Assembly: GCA_020636375.1 (NCBI GenBank)
Contig: JACJXZ010000002.1
Location: 248,001 to 312,000 of the forward strand
DNA length: 64,000 bases
Source: Lewinellaceae bacterium
GTDB lineage: Bacteria > Bacteroidota > Bacteroidia > Chitinophagales > Saprospiraceae
Direction: 5' to 3'
Every line of letters starts with the position of its first letter. Position 1 is the first letter of the stretch. This document shows positions 60,114 to 64,000 of this stretch, one piece after another. Below the pieces are notes generated by a model. It was given only the letters and a program-made list of their open reading frames with translations, ran no database searches and was not told the DNA's origin. The translations under genes were made by a program, and so were the position numbers.

Positions 60114-63100
60114 ATGGAAAAGAAAAGCTTTTTTGCCCTGTTGCTCGCCCTGTCCGTTCATCAACTGGCCGCCCAGCTGCAGGATGGCTTTTCCGACGGC
60201 GACTTCACCAGCAACCCCGCCTGGTTTGGCGACACCGATAAGTTTACCGTCACCGACGGAGAGCTGCAGCTGCTGGACAACAGCCCCGGGGCCGGCAACA
60301 CCGCTTACCTCTATCTTCCCGCTCCCACCTCGACCGGCGACGACACCCGCTGGGAAGCCTACGTCCGGCTCGAATTCTCCCCCTCGGCCAGCAACTTCGC
60401 CCGCATCTACCTCAGCGCTTCCAACGCCGACCTCTCCGGCCCCCAGGAAGGATACTACCTCAAAATCGGCGGCATCTCCGGCAGCGACGACGCCGTCGAG
60501 CTCTACCGGCAGGACGGCGACGCCGCCACCCTGCTCCTCTCCGGAACCGTTGGGGCGGCCGGAACCGACCCCGTCGTCGCCCGCCTCCAGGTAAACCGCA
60601 GCGCTGACGGCGAATGGGAACTGCTGGCCGATTACAGCGGCGGCACCAGCCTCCAACCCGAAGGCACCGCAACCGACAACACCTATCCCATGGGCGCCTT
60701 CTTTGGCGTCTATTGCCAGTACACCAGCACCCGGAACGACGTTTTTTTCTTCGATGATATCCTGGTCGACCCTCTGTTTCAGGACACCGAGCCTCCCCTC
60801 CTGCTGGGCGCCGAAGCCATCAGCGCCACGGAAGTCATCGCCCGGTTTGACGAGCCGCTGGGCGAAACCTCCGCTTCCCAGACGGGAAACTACGGCCTGG
60901 ACAACGGCATCGGCCAGCCGGCAGAGGCCCTCTTCGATGAAATGGCGCCCGACGAGGTACGCCTTCTTTTCGATACGCCTTTGCAGAATACGCAATCTTA
61001 CACGCTCACGGTTACCGGCATCCGCGATACGGCCGGCAACGCCGCGCCGCCTCAGAGCCAGGTATTCACCTTTTACGATATTCAGCCGGCGGCCTTTGGC
61101 GACGTGATCATCTCCGAGATATTTCCCGACCCCACCCCCTCCGTCGGCCTGCCGGATGCAGAGTACGTGGAACTTTACAACCGAAGCGACAAGGTGATTC
61201 AGCTGTCCGGCCTGGCGATCAGCTCCGGAAGCACTCCCGCCCCCCTGCCCGATTACCTGCTGCTGCCCGGCGCTTATGTCACGGTTTGTGACGACAGCTA
61301 CGAGGCAGCATTCAGCACCTTCGGGCCCGCCGTATCGGTCGGCACCTTCCCGGCCCTGACCAATAACGGCGATGAGATCCGGTTGTCCAGTACGGACGGA
61401 GAACTTATTTTCGAGGTTTTCTACGATGCCGGCTGGTATCAGGACGAGAGCAAGGCCGATGGCGGCTACAGCCTCGAGCTGATCCGGCTCCAGGGCCCCT
61501 ACGGCTGCCCCGGCAACTGGCGCGCCTCGGCTGCGGCACAAGGCGGCACGCCCGGCCAGCCCAACAGCCTGCTCGGCACTTCGCCCGACGAAGAAGCCCC
61601 CGCCCTGGCCCTGGCCGTTGCCGACAGCGAATCCGAACTGCGCCTCGCCTTCAGCGAAGTGATGGACGAAGCCAGCCTCAGCAACCCGGGCCATTATACC
61701 CTCACTCCTCCCCTGCTGATAACCGCAGCTATCCCCCAGCCCGGAAATACCGAAGTAGTGCTCGTCCTGGATGGCGTACTGCAGCCCGGGACGGCTTACC
61801 AGATCGGCGCCTCCGAAGCAGTGACGGACTGCATGGGCAACCCCCTCCCTCCGGGCGCCTCCATCATTACCGGCCTGGCCGAACCCATCGAACCTCTGGA
61901 CCTCATCATTAATGAAGTATTGTTCAACCCGGATGTCGGAGGCAGCGATTTTATAGAATTGTACAACCGAAGCGCCAAAACGGTCAACCTGAACGGCCTG
62001 GCCATCGCCAACACCCAAAAGGAGAGCGGCGACACGCTGGGAAGCGTGAGCCGGGATTTCCTGCTCTTCCCCGGGGAATATATCGTGCTTACCGAACAAC
62101 CCGGGGATATCTCAACCCGTTTCTCCGTCCCTTCCCCGCAGTACCTGCTGGAGGCCGCCCTGCCCAGCCTCGACGATGAAGGCGGCAACGTAACCATCCG
62201 GAACGCCGGCGTGCCCATTGCCGCCATAACCTACGACGAGAGCTGGTACCGGGCAGAAACGCCTTCAAATGGAGGCTTCAGCATCGAGCTGATCCAACCT
62301 GAAGGGCCCTACGACTGCCCCGGCAACTGGCGCGCCTCGGCTGCGGCACAAGGCGGCACGCCCGGCCGGCCCAACAGCCTGCTTGGGACAACACCCGACC
62401 AGGCGCCGCCCTTCCTGGCTAAGGCCATTGCCGAAAGCGAATTCGAACTGCGCCTTACTTTCAGCGAGGTGATGGACGAGGCTACCCTCAGCAATCCCGG
62501 GCACTATACCCTGTCGCCTCCCCTGCCGGCAATTGCGGCTATCCCCCAGCCCGGCCGGACGGAGATACTCCTCGTCCTCGACGGCACCCTACAGCCCGGG
62601 GCGGCCTACCAACTCCAGGTTTCCGAAGCGGTGACGGACTGCATGGGCAACCCGCTGCCACCCGGCACCGCCGTAGCCACCGGCCTGGCGGAACCAATTG
62701 ACTCTTTAGACATCGTCATCAACGAGGTGCTGTTCAACCCCGAGCCCAACGGATTTGATTTTATCGAACTGTACAACCGAAGCGCCAAGGTGGCCAACCT
62801 GAATGGCCTGGCCATCGCCAACACCCAAAAGGAAACCCGGGATTCGCTCGGAGAAGTGACGGAGGATTTCCTGCTCTTCCCGGGTGCCTACGCCGTACTT
62901 ACCGAAGCCCCGGATGACATCGCCTCCCGCTTTTCCGTCCGGTTTCCCAGGGCTTTGCTGGAGGCAGGCCTGCCGGCCCTGGACGACAAAAATGGAAATG
63001 TTAGCCTGCGCCTCGGCGGCAGGGTGATCGATGCCTTCGATTACGCGGAATCCCTGCATTATCCGCTGCTCGACAGCAAGGAGGGCGTGTCCCTGGAACG

Positions 63101-63539
63101 TATCTCTCCCGAAGCGCCGACCCAGGACGGCGGCAACTGGCACTCGGCCGCCTCCACTGTGGGGTTCGCCACGCCGACCTATGAGAACTCCCAGTTTTTC
63201 GACAAACCCGGCGTGCTCGATGAGATGTTCACCATCCTCACCCCCACCTTTTCCCCGGATGGGGACGGCTTCGACGACGTCCTGCTCATCGATTACGAAA
63301 CGGAACAACCGGGTTATACCCTCAACCTGCACATCTACGACAGCAGCGGCCGCCTGGCCCGGCGCCTGGCCAACAATGAAACCCTGCCGGCCCGGGGAAG
63401 CCTGAAGTGGGACGGCACCGGGGAAGACGGCAGCCGGGCCCGCATCGGCATTTACGTGGTTTGGTTCGAGGTGTTTTTGCCGGACGGGCAAGTGGAGCGG
63501 GACAAGAAGGTGGTGGTTTTGGCAGGGAGGTTGGAATGA
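60114..63539 (+). CDS. Large exported protein with three lamin-tail domains and FlgD/CHU_C-like C-terminus
   Basis: 1141 residues from MEKKSFFALLLALSVHQLAA, a signal peptide; the frame is open far upstream but only as antisense of asd. After a jelly-roll-like region (20-215) come three cycles of a Big_5/Ig-like domain (PPLLLGAEAISATEVIARFD; LRLAFSEVMDEASLSNPGHY; LRLTFSEVMDEATLSNPGHY) and a lamin-tail domain (VIISEIFPDPTP; LIINEVLFNPDVGGSDFIEL; IVINEVLFNPEPNGFDFIEL). The end (PTFSPDGDGFDDVLLIDYET to KKVVVLAGRLE) is a FlgD-Ig/CHU_C-like domain, probably the T9SS type B signal. It is likely a surface adhesin or nuclease-associated scaffold. Cycles two and three are nearly identical. Confidence 0.85.
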   Translation: MEKKSFFALLLALSVHQLAAQLQDGFSDGDFTSNPAWFGDTDKFTVTDGELQLLDNSPGAGNTAYLYLPAPTSTGDDTRWEAYVRLEFSPSASNFARIYLSASNADLSGPQEGYYLKIGGISGSDDAVELYRQDGDAATLLLSGTVGAAGTDPVVARLQVNRSADGEWELLADYSGGTSLQPEGTATDNTYPMGAFFGVYCQYTSTRNDVFFFDDILVDPLFQDTEPPLLLGAEAISATEVIARFDEPLGETSASQTGNYGLDNGIGQPAEALFDEMAPDEVRLLFDTPLQNTQSYTLTVTGIRDTAGNAAPPQSQVFTFYDIQPAAFGDVIISEIFPDPTPSVGLPDAEYVELYNRSDKVIQLSGLAISSGSTPAPLPDYLLLPGAYVTVCDDSYEAAFSTFGPAVSVGTFPALTNNGDEIRLSSTDGELIFEVFYDAGWYQDESKADGGYSLELIRLQGPYGCPGNWRASAAAQGGTPGQPNSLLGTSPDEEAPALALAVADSESELRLAFSEVMDEASLSNPGHYTLTPPLLITAAIPQPGNTEVVLVLDGVLQPGTAYQIGASEAVTDCMGNPLPPGASIITGLAEPIEPLDLIINEVLFNPDVGGSDFIELYNRSAKTVNLNGLAIANTQKESGDTLGSVSRDFLLFPGEYIVLTEQPGDISTRFSVPSPQYLLEAALPSLDDEGGNVTIRNAGVPIAAITYDESWYRAETPSNGGFSIELIQPEGPYDCPGNWRASAAAQGGTPGRPNSLLGTTPDQAPPFLAKAIAESEFELRLTFSEVMDEATLSNPGHYTLSPPLPAIAAIPQPGRTEILLVLDGTLQPGAAYQLQVSEAVTDCMGNPLPPGTAVATGLAEPIDSLDIVINEVLFNPEPNGFDFIELYNRSAKVANLNGLAIANTQKETRDSLGEVTEDFLLFPGAYAVLTEAPDDIASRFSVRFPRALLEAGLPALDDKNGNVSLRLGGRVIDAFDYAESLHYPLLDSKEGVSLERISPEAPTQDGGNWHSAASTVGFATPTYENSQFFDKPGVLDEMFTILTPTFSPDGDGFDDVLLIDYETEQPGYTLNLHIYDSSGRLARRLANNETLPARGSLKWDGTGEDGSRARIGIYVVWFEVFLPDGQVERDKKVVVLAGRLE

Positions 63540-63585
63540 ATGAGTGAATGAGTGAATGAGTGAATGAGTGAATGAGTGAATGGAC
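63536..63585. repeat. 8-bp microsatellite (TGAATGAG), about six copies
   Basis: It begins in the stop codon of the lamin-tail gene and ends at the first possible start codon of dgkA. The unit is the same as at 14862-14890. Confidence 0.9.
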
Positions 63586-63601
63586 ACAAAACCAAAAGCG
63601 A

Positions 63602-63967
63602 ATGATAAAGAGCCGCCTGAAGAGTTTCCAATATGCATTTCAGGGCATAGCGGACCTGATCCGGACTCAGCCGAATGCCCGCATTCACCTGGCGCTGGCG
63701 GCTTTGGCCGTTTTCCTGGGCTGGGCTTTTTCGCTTTCGGCCGGCGAGTGGTGCCTGCTGGCGCTGGCGGCGGCATTGGTCTTTGCCGCCGAGGCCTTCA
63801 ATACCGCTCTGGAATACCTCACCGACCTCGTTTCCCCTGAATATCACGAGCTGGCGGGCAGGGCCAAAGACGCTGCCGCCGCTGCCGTCCTTTTCTCGGC
63901 GGCGGGCGCTGCCGTCATTGGGCTGATCCTGTTCCTTCCCCGTTTCCTGGCGATCATCGGAGGATAA
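63602..63967 (+). CDS. dgkA: Diacylglycerol kinase family protein (DgkA type)
   Basis: 121 residues from MIKSRLKSFQYAFQGIADLI; an upstream in-frame ATG at 63572 lies inside the octamer repeat and would add ten residues. Three membrane helices follow. The active-site signature FAAEAFNTALEYLTD (E-x-x-N-T-A-x-E) is intact, as is the late SPEYHELAGRAKDAAAAAVL. It phosphorylates diacylglycerol or undecaprenol at the inner membrane. No other gene follows within the window. Confidence 0.93.
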   Translation: MIKSRLKSFQYAFQGIADLIRTQPNARIHLALAALAVFLGWAFSLSAGEWCLLALAAALVFAAEAFNTALEYLTDLVSPEYHELAGRAKDAAAAAVLFSAAGAAVIGLILFLPRFLAIIGG

Positions 63968-64000
63968 AATTCGGAGGTTGGCCTTCGGCGGAGGCAATAA

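Overview
The window reads as a chromosomal segment of a GC-rich Bacteroidota bacterium, most likely of the Saprospiria (Lewinella/Phaeodactylibacter-like). The evidence is three secreted proteins with visible type IX secretion (T9SS) sorting tails, a SusC/SusD pair, lipoproteins with Bacteroidota lipoboxes, -7 promoter elements of the TAnnTTTG type, a histone-deacetylase-like hydrolase and a lamin-tail-domain surface protein. It is core genome with many small intergenic repeats. I see no prophage, CRISPR array, defence island, biosynthetic cluster or intact insertion sequence.

Layout. 0-5 kb: three tandem minus-strand paralogues of a secreted Asp-box beta-propeller protein, the first cut by the window edge. 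5-12.6 kb: a sodium/solute symporter, a MarR regulator followed by a phased decamer repeat, a lipoprotein, a PQQ-type sugar dehydrogenase with a T9SS tail, and two small secreted proteins. 12.7-15.5 kb: a glycosyltransferase fused to a degenerate sugar-phosphotransferase, an AAA ATPase remnant, and recR. 15.7-23.4 kb: dihydrolipoamide acyltransferase, a mini-kinase, a CoA-binding protein, mazG, a DUF151 nuclease-like protein, a dockerin-like secreted protein and threonine aldolase. 23.6-41 kb: a minus-strand information-processing supercluster that reads, in the direction of transcription, rpsU, xerC, hpf, tRNA-Thr(TGT), tRNA-Tyr, tRNA-Gly, tRNA-Thr(GGT), tuf, tRNA-Trp, secE, nusG, rplK, rplA, rplJ, rplL, rpoB, rpoC. 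41-50 kb: a lone TonB C-terminal domain, SusD/SusC, pdxJ, then a CPBP protease, cdsA and psd (phospholipid synthesis). 50-64 kb: a WG-repeat protein, a 590-bp element with terminal inverted repeats, a lipoprotein, lysS, an HDAC-like enzyme, a coiled-coil protein, asd, a lamin-tail surface protein and dgkA.

The most unusual structure is at 37.37-38.70 kb. An intact tRNA-Thr(TGT) gene lies between two tandem arrays built from its own halves. On its 5' side are nine 100-bp units, plus a degenerate tenth, carrying the tRNA 5' half. On its 3' side are three exact 50-bp units, plus degenerate ones, carrying the 3' half. The linker that follows each 5' half and the linker that precedes each 3' half are perfect reverse complements over 14 bp. 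The outermost degenerate copies of both arrays carry the matching compensatory change. This is the geometry expected of a split tRNA, or of repeated template switching. A second tRNA in the same cluster, tRNA-Trp, is followed by 108-bp repeats that each end in its own last 17 nt, resembling the repeats of the E. coli tyrT locus.

A second theme is a set of low-complexity foldbacks and microsatellites, each built from one short word. They lie within about 50 bp of stop codons again and again across the window.
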